From: Streptomyces virginiae
GTDB lineage: Bacteria > Actinomycetota > Actinomycetes > Streptomycetales > Streptomycetaceae
Assembly (NCBI RefSeq): GCF_000720455.1
Contig: NZ_JOAK01000005.1
Span: 434,001-498,000 of the forward strand
Length of the DNA: 64,000 bases
Direction: 5' to 3'
Positions 26,362 to 33,422 of this stretch are shown piece after piece (the stretch's first letter is position 1; each line of letters starts with the position of its first letter). Made by a program: the position numbers and the translations under genes. The notes under the pieces are model-generated. The model was not told the DNA's origin. It saw only the letters and a program-made list of their open reading frames with translations, and did not search any database.

Positions 26362-26392
26362 CGGGGCACCCGAGTCGGACTCGGATGCCCCG
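26362..26392. terminator. Terminator hairpin after the M15-like peptidase gene
   Basis: The arms CGGGGCACCCGAGTC (26362-26376) and GACTCGGATGCCCCG (26378-26392) pair with one mismatch around a single base. It lies 28 bases after the stop at 26421 of a leftward gene, and upstream of the regulator gene starting at 26284. Confidence 0.8.
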
Positions 26393-26420
26393 TAAATCCG
26401 TGCACTATCCAGCCAATTGC

Positions 26421-27341
26421 TCAGTTGAGGAAGGTCACGTCCCAGTGGCTGCTCTCGCGGGCGTAGACGTTGCCCGAGGGCGCCGTGTAGAGCGCCGCGC
26501 CGTCGCCGCGGGTGCCGGTGCGCGGGAAGGTGCCGGTGATGTAGTTGCTCAGGCAGCCGGTGGGGCTGAAGTCGAGCTTGTAGCCGTTCCAGTGGCTGTA
26601 CGTGCCGCCCGCGTGGCCGGTCTCCGAGCCGCCGGTGATGGTCAGCGCGCAGTTGGAGGCGCGGCGCAGGGCGACCGCGCCGTCGGCGGAGGCGCGGCGC
26701 AGGCCGTCGAAGGAGGTGCAGCTGGTGCTGTTGCGGTTGGAGCAGTTGCCCGACGAGGTCCAGCCGATGCCCGCGGCGTTGAAGATCGCGGCGGCCTGGG
26801 AGTGGGTCAGCACGGTGCTGGTGCCGCCGCCGTTGCTGCCGGAGGAGCCGGTGACCAGGGCCTGCCAGGTGTCGGGGCCGATGACGCCGTCGGCGTCCAG
26901 GCCCTTGGAGGACTGGAAGCTCTTCACCTTGGCGTCGGTGCCGTCGCCGAAGTCGCCGTCGACGGCCAGTCCGTATCCGTAGCGGTTGAGCTGGACCTGG
27001 GCCGCCTTGACGGCCGGGCCGTTCGCTCCCTTGCCGACCGTGACGATCAGCCTGGACCAGGTGTCGCCGCCGACGATGCCGTCCACCGGGGACAGGCCGT
27101 TCGCGCTCTGGAAGGCCTTCACCTTGGCCTCGGTGCCGTCGCCGAAGTCGCCGTCGGCGCCGGTGCTGTGGCCGCGGGCGGTCAGCAGCTGCTGGATCGT
27201 CGTGACCTGGGCACCGGTGGCGCCCTTCCTGACCAGGGGCCAGTCGGCGGCCTGCGCGGCGGGGGCGGTGAGCAGGCCCGCCACGAGGGCGGCCAGCAGG
27301 GTGGCGAACAGTGCGGCCGCCATGCCCGGGAGTCTTCTCAT
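26421..27341 (-). CDS. Secreted peptidoglycan-binding M15-like zinc peptidase
   Basis: A 306-residue secreted protein. Signal peptide residues 1-31 (LFATLLAALVAGLLTAPAAQA). Two PG_binding_1 domains follow at about 35-97 (VDGIVGGDTWSRLI) and 105-163 (ADGVIGPDTWQALV). The C-terminal domain (about 178-306) has GSETGHAGGTYSHWNGYKLD with His243, His250 and Asp257, and SSHWDVTFL with His299. SHxxGxxxD plus a late HWD is the zinc-site pattern of M15 D-Ala-D-Ala peptidases and related phage endolysins. Four cysteines suggest disulfides. It probably cuts stem peptides of the wall. ATG 27341 follows GGAAGAGGAA. Confidence 0.8.
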   Translation of the reverse strand: MRRLPGMAAALFATLLAALVAGLLTAPAAQAADWPLVRKGATGAQVTTIQQLLTARGHSTGADGDFGDGTEAKVKAFQSANGLSPVDGIVGGDTWSRLIVTVGKGANGPAVKAAQVQLNRYGYGLAVDGDFGDGTDAKVKSFQSSKGLDADGVIGPDTWQALVTGSSGSNGGGTSTVLTHSQAAAIFNAAGIGWTSSGNCSNRNSTSCTSFDGLRRASADGAVALRRASNCALTITGGSETGHAGGTYSHWNGYKLDFSPTGCLSNYITGTFPRTGTRGDGAALYTAPSGNVYARESSHWDVTFLN

Positions 27342-27394
27342 TGCGTGTTCCTCTTCCTTTGCCTCTGCCTCTGCGGGGATCTCGGACTGCGGCT

Positions 27395-28405
27395 TCAGCA
27401 CTGGTAGCTGCTGTTCGGGTGGACCGGTTCGCAGTAGCGGATGTGCAGGTGGTTGTCGTGGTTCGGGTACTGGACCGTCAGTCCCTCGGCGATCAGCTGG
27501 GGGTCGTTGAAGTAGACGAACTTGACGTGTCCGGGGGCGGCCGCGCGCAGCGCCTTGACCAGCTCGCGGGTCGCGGCGCGGTCGTAGGAGGCGGACTCCC
27601 AGGTGATGCGGGAGCCGGTGCACTGCGCCGAGTCCGTGCGGGCCGGCCAGAGGTCGGCGTCGAGGCCCGCCTGGTGGCTGGCGTGGCCGTTGATGGACCC
27701 GCCGTGCTCGAAGGCGATGTCACCGACCGGCAGCCTGCCGTTGCCGGTGGCGGCGAACGCCCGGGCCGCTGCTTCGAGCTGGGCCACGGCGGCGGCCGTG
27801 CCCCAGTCGGCGGAGGCGTTGCCGTCGGGGCTCTGGTTGCACAGGGTGCCCGCGGTGTAGTCGGCGTACTCGTAGTGCCAGAGCAGGTGGGTCCACGTGC
27901 CCTGGCCGACGATGCCGTCGGCGCCGAGGCCGGCGTGGCCCTGGAAGGTGCGGACGGCCGCGGCGGTGCCGGGGCCGAAGGCGCCGTCGACCGTCAGGCC
28001 GGCGCCGCGCTTGGCGTTGAGCAGGTACTGGACGGCCTTGACGGCCTCACCGCTGTCACCCTCGCGCACGGTGACGACCAGTGCCTGCCAGGTGCCGGGG
28101 CCGACGATGCCGTCGGCGTCCAGGCCCTTCGCGCTCTGGAACTCGCGCACGGCGGTGTCGGTGCCGGCTCCGAACACCCCGTCCGCGGTGAGGTTCCCGC
28201 CCCGCGCGTTGAGGAGGTGCTGGAGGGCGACGACGTCCGAGCCGCGGTTGCCCTTGCTCTGCGTCGGGACGAAGGCGCCGGGCAGCGCGTGGGCGGGCGC
28301 CCCCAGGCCGATCAGCAGCGAGAGGACGGCGGCGAGGAGGACCGCCCAGCGGGTGGCGGGCGTCCGGGACCGTGTGGAGGCCGGTGGCCGGGTGGTCGAC
28401 GGCAT
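27395..28405 (-). CDS. Secreted peptidoglycan-binding M74/MepA-like endopeptidase
   Basis: A 336-residue secreted protein: signal peptide ending near PAHA (residue 40), then PG_binding_1 domains at about 55-110 (ADGIVGPGTWQALV) and 118-174 (ADGIVGQGTWTHLL). The C-terminal LAS-type domain has HGGSINGHASHQAGLDADLW with His241, His244 and Asp251, and YPNHDNHLHIRYC with His316, His319 and His321. These match the zinc and catalytic residues of MepA, the penicillin-insensitive murein endopeptidase. It should cleave cross-links or stem peptides in the wall. The ribosome binding site is AGGAGAAG. The next gene starts 55 bases upstream on the same strand. Confidence 0.85.
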   Translation of the reverse strand: MPSTTRPPASTRSRTPATRWAVLLAAVLSLLIGLGAPAHALPGAFVPTQSKGNRGSDVVALQHLLNARGGNLTADGVFGAGTDTAVREFQSAKGLDADGIVGPGTWQALVVTVREGDSGEAVKAVQYLLNAKRGAGLTVDGAFGPGTAAAVRTFQGHAGLGADGIVGQGTWTHLLWHYEYADYTAGTLCNQSPDGNASADWGTAAAVAQLEAAARAFAATGNGRLPVGDIAFEHGGSINGHASHQAGLDADLWPARTDSAQCTGSRITWESASYDRAATRELVKALRAAAPGHVKFVYFNDPQLIAEGLTVQYPNHDNHLHIRYCEPVHPNSSYQC

Positions 28406-28460
28406 GACGGTGCGCTTCTCCTGTCGGTGGGGGTGGTGGGGAGGGCGGGGCGTACGGGGG

Positions 28461-29525
28461 TCAGCCGAGCAGTCGGCTGAAGGTGCGGGCGTCCGCGACG
28501 CCGTCCGCGGGAAGGCCGGTGGTGTTCTGGAAGGCGGTCACCGCTGCGCCCGTCCCGGGGCCGAAGGCGCCGGTCGGGACGCCGCGCGCGGTCAGCAGGA
28601 GCTGTACGGCCTTCACGGCTTCGCCGGTGTCGCCCTGGCGGACGGGGGCGACGAGCTGGTGCCAGGTCTGGTTGCCGGCGTAGCCGTCGGCGGTCGCGGT
28701 CACCAGGGTCTGGAAGTCGCGCACGGCCTTCTCCGTGGCCGGCCCGAACGCCCCGTCGGCGGTGATCGCCGCGCCCCGCTTGGCGAGCAGGTGCTGCAGC
28801 GCCCGCACCCGGTCGCCCGAGTCGCCGGCTCGCAGCAGCGGCCACACGGGGGCGGTGGCGTCGCCGCCGATGCGGGCGGCCACGTCGCGGCGCAGCCGGG
28901 GCAGCATCGCGTACAGCCGGTCCCCCGGGCAGGCGGTGGCGTTGAAGTCCCGGTGCCCGTAGATCTGGTAGGCCCGCAGTCCGTACTGGCGGCAGATGTG
29001 CGCGCACAGTTCGACCAGCGCCGCGTACTGGCTGCTGCCGGGCTCGACGGTGGTGTAGGTGCCCTCGTTCTCGATGCCGATGGCCACGGTGTTCTGGCCG
29101 GCGCAGTGCGCCGCCTCGACGGTGTGGGCGCCGTCCTGGAGCGCGGCCAGGCTGTTGTGCCGGCCTTCCATGACGTGGGCGCCGCGGCTGACGGTGAAGT
29201 GCTGGCCCGTGTCGATCCAGTGGTTCGTGTCCATGGCCCAGTTCTGCATGGACCGGGCGAGGGCGAAGGCCTGGGCCTGGCCGAGGTCGGTGACGTTCGG
29301 CGTCGCCGTGTGATGCACGATGATCTTCTGCGGCGGTGCGGTGAGGATCTTGACGGGGCCGGCCGATGGACGGGCGCCCCAGGCGGAGCAGTCGGCGATC
29401 GCCGGCCCGGAGGCGGCCCGGGCCAGGCCGGCACCGCCGAGCGGGAACGCCGCGGCCGCCCCGAGGACGAGACCGCCCTTGAGCAGGGCACGGCGGTGGG
29501 GACGCGGTCCTTCGACCGGGTTCAT
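28461..29525 (-). CDS. Secreted PGRP-type N-acetylmuramoyl-L-alanine amidase
   Basis: A 354-residue secreted amidase. The N terminus has HRRALLKGG before a hydrophobic stretch ending LARAASG, which looks like a twin-arginine signal. The amidase_2/PGRP domain is at about 55-215: KIIVHHTATPN with His71, a central GIENEGTY and IYGHRDFNATACPGD with His191 and Cys199, the three zinc ligands. Two PG_binding_1 domains follow at about 230-290 and 297-353 (TGLPADGVADARTFSRLL). It should remove stem peptides from MurNAc. ATG 29525 follows AAGGAACC. Confidence 0.9.
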   Translation of the reverse strand: MNPVEGPRPHRRALLKGGLVLGAAAAFPLGGAGLARAASGPAIADCSAWGARPSAGPVKILTAPPQKIIVHHTATPNVTDLGQAQAFALARSMQNWAMDTNHWIDTGQHFTVSRGAHVMEGRHNSLAALQDGAHTVEAAHCAGQNTVAIGIENEGTYTTVEPGSSQYAALVELCAHICRQYGLRAYQIYGHRDFNATACPGDRLYAMLPRLRRDVAARIGGDATAPVWPLLRAGDSGDRVRALQHLLAKRGAAITADGAFGPATEKAVRDFQTLVTATADGYAGNQTWHQLVAPVRQGDTGEAVKAVQLLLTARGVPTGAFGPGTGAAVTAFQNTTGLPADGVADARTFSRLLG

Positions 29526-29585
29526 GTGGGGTTCCTTCGCTGTTCCGGGGTGGCGAGGTGCGGTGCGGGACTTTGCGGACGCGAC

Positions 29586-29999
29586 CTAGTACCAGTCGGT
29601 GCAGGAGTAGCCGAACTCGCGCTGCTCGCAGGCTTGGGCGGTGATGTCCAGGTCGTTGACCATCCGGGTGAACACCGTGCCGTTGCCGCCGTAGTACGCC
29701 GAGTGGGAGGCGCCCTGGGAGTTGGCGACCTTGATGTCGGTGTCGAAGGAGGCGCCGGAGGTCTTGCGGGCCCAGGCGGCCCTGCAGGAGGGGCTGTAGC
29801 GCAGCTCGACGCCCCAGCTCGCGGTCTTCACCGTGCGGGCGTCGTTCTGGCAGGTGGTGGTGGAGGGGTCCTTGCCGGTGCAGGTGCTGCCGAGGCAGGA
29901 GGTCGCGGCGGACGCCGGGGACGAGGCCATCAGCAGGCCCGAAGCGGCGAGGGCGCATGCGGACGCGGCGGTGGCGAGCTTGCGGAGGAGGGGATTCAC
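29586..29999 (-). CDS. Secreted DUF2690 protein, copy 1
   Basis: A 137-residue secreted protein, GTG start at 29999. The signal peptide ends near SSPASAA (residue 32). The mature part is one DUF2690 domain: TSCLGSTCTGKDPSTTTCQN (C-x4-C-x9-C), GVELRYSPSCRAAWAR, FTRMVNDLDI and a final GYSCTDWY. No enzyme motif is seen. It is the last of three tandem copies (see 30014 and 30492), and the regulator at 25298-26284 carries the same domain outside the cell. Function unknown; binding of a wall or surface ligand is inferred from the company it keeps. Confidence 0.85.
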   Translation of the reverse strand: MNPLLRKLATAASACALAASGLLMASSPASAATSCLGSTCTGKDPSTTTCQNDARTVKTASWGVELRYSPSCRAAWARKTSGASFDTDIKVANSQGASHSAYYGGNGTVFTRMVNDLDITAQACEQREFGYSCTDWY

Positions 30000-30013
30000 G
30001 GGCAGGACACCCC

Positions 30014-30439
30014 CTAGTACCAGGCGGTGTAGGAGTACTGGGCGCCGCCGTTCTTGAAGCCGGCGGCGCGGGCGAGGACGTCCTTGTCGTTGACCATGCG
30101 CGTGTAGACGGTGGCGCCGGTCGTGGTGACGGAGTAGGTGGCACCCTGGTTGTTCTCGATCTGGACCTTCAGGGGCTCCGTCGTGCCCCCGGCGCCCTGC
30201 CAACGGGCCCATGCGGCACGGCAGCTGGGGCTGTAGCGCAGTTCGACGTTGAGCCAGCCGTCCCAGTACACGGTCTTGGCGTCGTTCTGGCAGGTGGTGG
30301 CGGCCGGGTCCTTGCCGGTGCACGTGCTGCCGAGGCAGGAGGTGGCGGCGGACGCCGGCGTGGAGGCGAACAGCAGGCCGGAGGCGGCCAGCGCCAGGAC
30401 CGGTCCGGTGGGGGCGAGTTTGCGGGCGGTGATGCTCAA
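30014..30439 (-). CDS. Secreted DUF2690 protein, copy 2
   Basis: A 141-residue secreted protein, TTG start at 30439 with GGAG ten bases ahead. The signal peptide is PTGPVLALAASGLLFASTPA and the mature domain begins ATSCLGSTCTGKDPAATTCQ. It keeps NVELRYSPSCRAAWARW and YTRMVNDKDVLARAAG but ends QYSYTAWY, so the two late cysteines of copy 1 are missing. It is 14 bases upstream of copy 1 on the same strand and clearly a tandem duplicate. Function unknown. Confidence 0.83.
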   Translation of the reverse strand: MSITARKLAPTGPVLALAASGLLFASTPASAATSCLGSTCTGKDPAATTCQNDAKTVYWDGWLNVELRYSPSCRAAWARWQGAGGTTEPLKVQIENNQGATYSVTTTGATVYTRMVNDKDVLARAAGFKNGGAQYSYTAWY

Positions 30440-30491
30440 GGAAGGCTCCGTGGGCGGGTGTTGGGGCGGGGCGGGACCGTGCGGATATGGC

Positions 30492-30992
30492 CTAGGGAGT
30501 GTCCGCAAAGTAGCGTCGGCCGCCCGGAGGGCGGGCGCGGCGGGGTCCGGTGCGTGCGATCGCAAGGCGGAGGAGGGAGCCGATGCGGCAGGCGTAGCCG
30601 CCGTCGTCGGTGGCGCAGGCGCGGGAGACGATGTCCTTGTCGTTCACCATGCGCGTCCAGACCGCGCCACCGCCGCCGCCGTTGAAGCGGGTGCTGTAGG
30701 CGTTGCCCTGGGAGTTCTCGACCTTGATGGTGTGCACCCAGTCGGTGCCGCCCGGGTAGCGGGCCCACGCGGCCCGGCAGGACGGGCTGTAGCGCAGCTC
30801 GGTGCCGAGGATGGAGGTCGTGACGGTCTTGGCGTCGTTCTGGCAGGTGGTGGTGGACGGGTCCTTGCCCGTGCAGGTGCTGCCGAGGCAGGACGTCGCG
30901 GCGGACGCCGGGGTCGAGGCCATGAACAGGCCCGAAGCGGCCAGCACCAGCGCCGAACCGGCGGTGGCGAATCTGCGGGCGTACGTCTTCAA
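30492..30992 (-). CDS. Secreted DUF2690 protein, copy 3, with extended tail
   Basis: A 166-residue secreted protein, TTG start at 30992 with GGGAG ahead. Signal peptide ATAGSALVLAASGLFMASTP; mature domain ATSCLGSTCTGKDPSTTTCQ, GTELRYSPSCRAAWARYPGG and WTRMVNDKDIVSRAC. After GGYACRIGS it runs on for about 34 residues (basic, ending GGRRYFADTP) where the other copies stop with an aromatic WY. The tail may be a lost stop or a small frameshift near the end; it has no recognisable motif. First gene of the DUF2690 trio. Confidence 0.8.
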   Translation of the reverse strand: MKTYARRFATAGSALVLAASGLFMASTPASAATSCLGSTCTGKDPSTTTCQNDAKTVTTSILGTELRYSPSCRAAWARYPGGTDWVHTIKVENSQGNAYSTRFNGGGGGAVWTRMVNDKDIVSRACATDDGGYACRIGSLLRLAIARTGPRRARPPGGRRYFADTP

Positions 30993-31089
30993 AGCGGCTC
31001 CCGTGTCTGGTGGTTGGGCGGCGGACGGTGTCCCGCCGCGGCAAACACTCCCAGGCCCGCGGTCCCGTCCCGGCTGTCCCGCCCACCCC

Positions 31090-31121
31090 GGGACGGGCCG
31101 GAACGGCACTGGGACGGGCCG
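31090..31121. promoter_or_regulatory. Direct repeats upstream of the DUF2690 trio
   Basis: GGGACGGGCCG occurs at 31090-31100 and 31111-31121, exactly 21 bases apart, about two helical turns. Partial copies (GGGACG, GGGACC and reverse CCCGTCC) crowd 31061-31135. The site is about 100-130 bases upstream of the TTG start at 30992. Such phasing suggests a protein-binding site, perhaps for the nearby regulator, but GC-rich spacer can also look like this. Confidence 0.35.
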
Positions 31122-31148
31122 CCGGGACGTGGGACCGCGGCGCCGCAC

Positions 31149-31186
31149 GCGGAAGGCGCCCGTCCCGCGGGGAGGGCGCCTTCCGC
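31149..31186. terminator. Second hairpin downstream of importer 2
   Basis: The arms GCGGAAGGCGCCC (31149-31161) and GGGCGCCTTCCGC (31174-31186) are perfect complements. It lies about 145 bases past the end of the importer 2 operon and upstream of the DUF2690 genes. A back-up terminator is the likely role. The remainder of 30993-31331 has no gene. Confidence 0.65.
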
Positions 31187-31275
31187 GCGTGCGGCCCGGC
31201 CCCCGCCCAGGGACGGGCGGGTGTCCCGCGCCCCGTCCCCCGGGACGGCGGCGCGCCCCGCGGCGCACGCAAAAG

Positions 31276-31313
31276 GGCCGGCCCCCGGCGCCGTGGGGCG
31301 CCGGGGGCCGGCC
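31276..31313 (-). terminator. Intrinsic terminator of importer 2
   Basis: The arms GGCCGGCCCCCGGCGCC (31276-31292) and GGCGCCGGGGGCCGGCC (31297-31313) are perfect 17-base complements around GTGG. On the minus strand the stem is followed by CCCTTTTGC, so there is a short U-run, which is rare in this GC range. It lies 19 bases after the stop at 31332. Confidence 0.9.
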
Positions 31314-31331
31314 GTGGGTCGAGCGGGTGCG

Positions 31332-32329
31332 TCAGACGGCCAGGATGGCCTTCTCCTCGGCGAAGTGGCACGCGGAGTTGTGCGCGGCCGGGGTGTCCTG
31401 ACCCTTGAAGCGCTCCGGGATCGCCAGCAGCGGCTCCTCGGTGGAGCACTTGTCCTGGGCCTTCCAGCAGCGGGTGCGGAAGCGGCAGCCCGACGGCGGG
31501 TTGGCCGGGGACGGGACGTCTCCGGTGAGGATGATGCGCTCGCGGCCCTCACGGGCGGCCGGGTCGGGGACCGGGACGGCCGAGAGCAGCGCCTGCGTGT
31601 ACGGGTGGGTCGGGTGCTCGTAGATCTCGGCGTCGGTGCCGATCTCGGCCATCTTGCCGAGGTACATGACGCCGACGCGGTCCGAGATGTGCCGGACGAT
31701 CGACAGGTCGTGCGCGATGAAGATGTAGGACAGGTTGAACTCGTCCTGCAGCTTCTCCATCAGGTTGATGACCTGGGCCTGCACCGACACGTCGAGCGCG
31801 GAGACCGGCTCGTCGCAGATGATGATCTCCGGGTTGAGCGCGAGGCCGCGGGCGATGCCGATGCGCTGGCGCTGGCCGCCGGAGAACTGGTGCGGGTAGC
31901 GGTTGATGTACTCCGGGTTCAGACCCACGACGTCCAGGAGCTCCTGGACCTTGCGGCGCCGGTCGCCCTTCGGAGCCACCTCGGGGTGGATCTCGAAGGT
32001 CTCCCCGATGATGTCGCCGACCGTCATGCGCGGGTTGAGCGAGGTGTACGGGTCCTGGAACACCATCTGGATGTTGCGGCGCACGGCCTTCAGCGCGCGC
32101 GCTCCAGGTTCATCAGGAGCTTGGCGACCGTGGACTTGCCACAGCCGGACTCGCCCACGATGCCGAGGGTCTCGCCCTGGTACAGGTCGAAGGACACGCC
32201 GTCGACGGCCTTGACGGCGCCGACCTGCTTCTTGAACAGGATGCCCTGGGTCAGCGGGAAGTGCTTGACCAGGTTGCGGACCTGGAGGATCGGCTCGCGC
32301 TCGGTGGTCGTCTTGCTGAGCTCAGCCAT
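31332..32329 (-). pseudogene. dppF: Oligopeptide ABC transporter ATPase (DppF type), broken by deletion, importer 2
   Basis: From ATG 32329 the frame gives [20 protein letters not shown], Walker [21 protein letters not shown] and then a stop at 32090-32092 after 79 residues. The sequence resumes in another frame with [20 protein letters not shown] and continues intact through signature [20 protein letters not shown] and Walker [11 protein letters not shown] to 31332. About 18-20 residues normally lie between LERA and ALKAV, so an out-of-frame deletion of roughly 55 bases is inferred. The junction reads GAG-(GC)5-TGAAGG. Same right-hand breakpoint as in importer 1, but a different left one. 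A C-terminal fragment (start 32084) would lack Walker A. Confidence 0.88.
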
Positions 32330-33413
32330 GGATCTGGTCCTTCCAGAAGTGGCACGCGCTGCCGCGGCCGGGCAGTTCGGTGCCGTCCTGCTCGGTGACC
32401 GGGTGCAGGACCGGGATCTCCGTACGGCAGATGTCCTGCGCCTTGGGGCACCGGGGGCTGAAGGCACAGCCCGCCGGAATGCGGAGCAGGTTGGGCGGCA
32501 GGCCCTTGATCGCGTAGAGCTCCTGGCCCTTCTGGTCCAGGCGCGGGATCGAGTCCAGCAGGCCCCGGGTGTACGGGTGCGAGGGGCGCTTGTAGATCTC
32601 GTGGACCGGCGCGGTCTCGACGATCCGGCCCGCGTACATGACCGCGATCTTGTCCGCGACGTCGGCGACGACGCCGAGGTCGTGGGTGATCAGGATCAGA
32701 CCCATGTTCATCTCGCGCTGGAGCTCCGCGAGCAGGTCCATGACCTGGGCCTGGACGGTCACGTCGAGAGCCGTGGTGGGCTCGTCGGCGATGATCAGGT
32801 CCGGCTCCAGGGCCAGCGCCATGGCGATCATGATGCGCTGGCGCATACCGCCGGAGAACTGGTGCGGGTAGTCCCCCACGCGCGCCTTGGCGGCGGGGAT
32901 CTTCACGCGGTCCATGAGCTCGATGGCCTTGACCTTGGCGTCCTTCTTGGACATGCCGCGGTGGACCCGGAACATCTCGCCGAGCTGGTCGCCCACCGAG
33001 TAGACCGGGTTCAGGGAGGACAGCGCGTCCTGGAAGATCATCGCCATCTTGTCGCCGCGGAGCTTGCGGCGCTCCTCGTCGGACATCTTGAGGATGTCCT
33101 TGCCGTGGAAGCGCACCTCGCCGCCGGCGACGCGTCCGGGCGGGCTGTCGAGGATGCCCATGATCGCCTGCGCGGTCACGGACTTGCCGGAGCCGGACTC
33201 GCCGAGCACGGCGAGGGTCTCGCCGGCGCTGACGCTGTAGCTCACGCCGTTGACGGCCTTGGCGACCCCGTCACGGGTCTTGAACTCGACCTGGAGGTTG
33301 TCCACCTCCAGCAGCGGCACGCCGGTACCGCCACCCGTCTCCGCAACGCTGAGAATCTCCGACGTCGTCACGCCGCCACCTTCGTCCTGCTTGCTGATGT
33401 TGTCTCGGAGCAT
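32322..33413 (-). CDS. dppD: Oligopeptide ABC transporter ATPase, DppD type (importer 2)
   Basis: A 363-residue ATPase, paralogous to 19577-20560. Walker [16 protein letters not shown]-loop [12 protein letters not shown], signature [15 protein letters not shown], Walker [12 protein letters not shown], and C-terminal cysteines in [19 protein letters not shown]. It has about 33 extra N-terminal residues against its paralogue. A GTG at residue 15 (behind GAAGGTGG) is an alternative start. Its stop overlaps the dppF start by 8 bases, as in importer 1. Confidence 0.92.
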   Translation of the reverse strand: MLRDNISKQDEGGGVTTSEILSVAETGGGTGVPLLEVDNLQVEFKTRDGVAKAVNGVSYSVSAGETLAVLGESGSGKSVTAQAIMGILDSPPGRVAGGEVRFHGKDILKMSDEERRKLRGDKMAMIFQDALSSLNPVYSVGDQLGEMFRVHRGMSKKDAKVKAIELMDRVKIPAAKARVGDYPHQFSGGMRQRIMIAMALALEPDLIIADEPTTALDVTVQAQVMDLLAELQREMNMGLILITHDLGVVADVADKIAVMYAGRIVETAPVHEIYKRPSHPYTRGLLDSIPRLDQKGQELYAIKGLPPNLLRIPAGCAFSPRCPKAQDICRTEIPVLHPVTEQDGTELPGRGSACHFWKDQIHG

Positions 33414-33422
33414 CGGGCGGCC

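Noticed and set aside
31020..31330. CRISPR-like array of GGGACG repeats
   Set aside because: Repeats are short, irregularly spaced apart from one pair, without unique spacers, and no cas genes are near.
18608..32329. Programmed ribosomal frameshifting in the dppF genes
   Set aside because: Conserved residues between Walker A and ALKAV are missing altogether, so a frameshift alone would not restore a normal ATPase.
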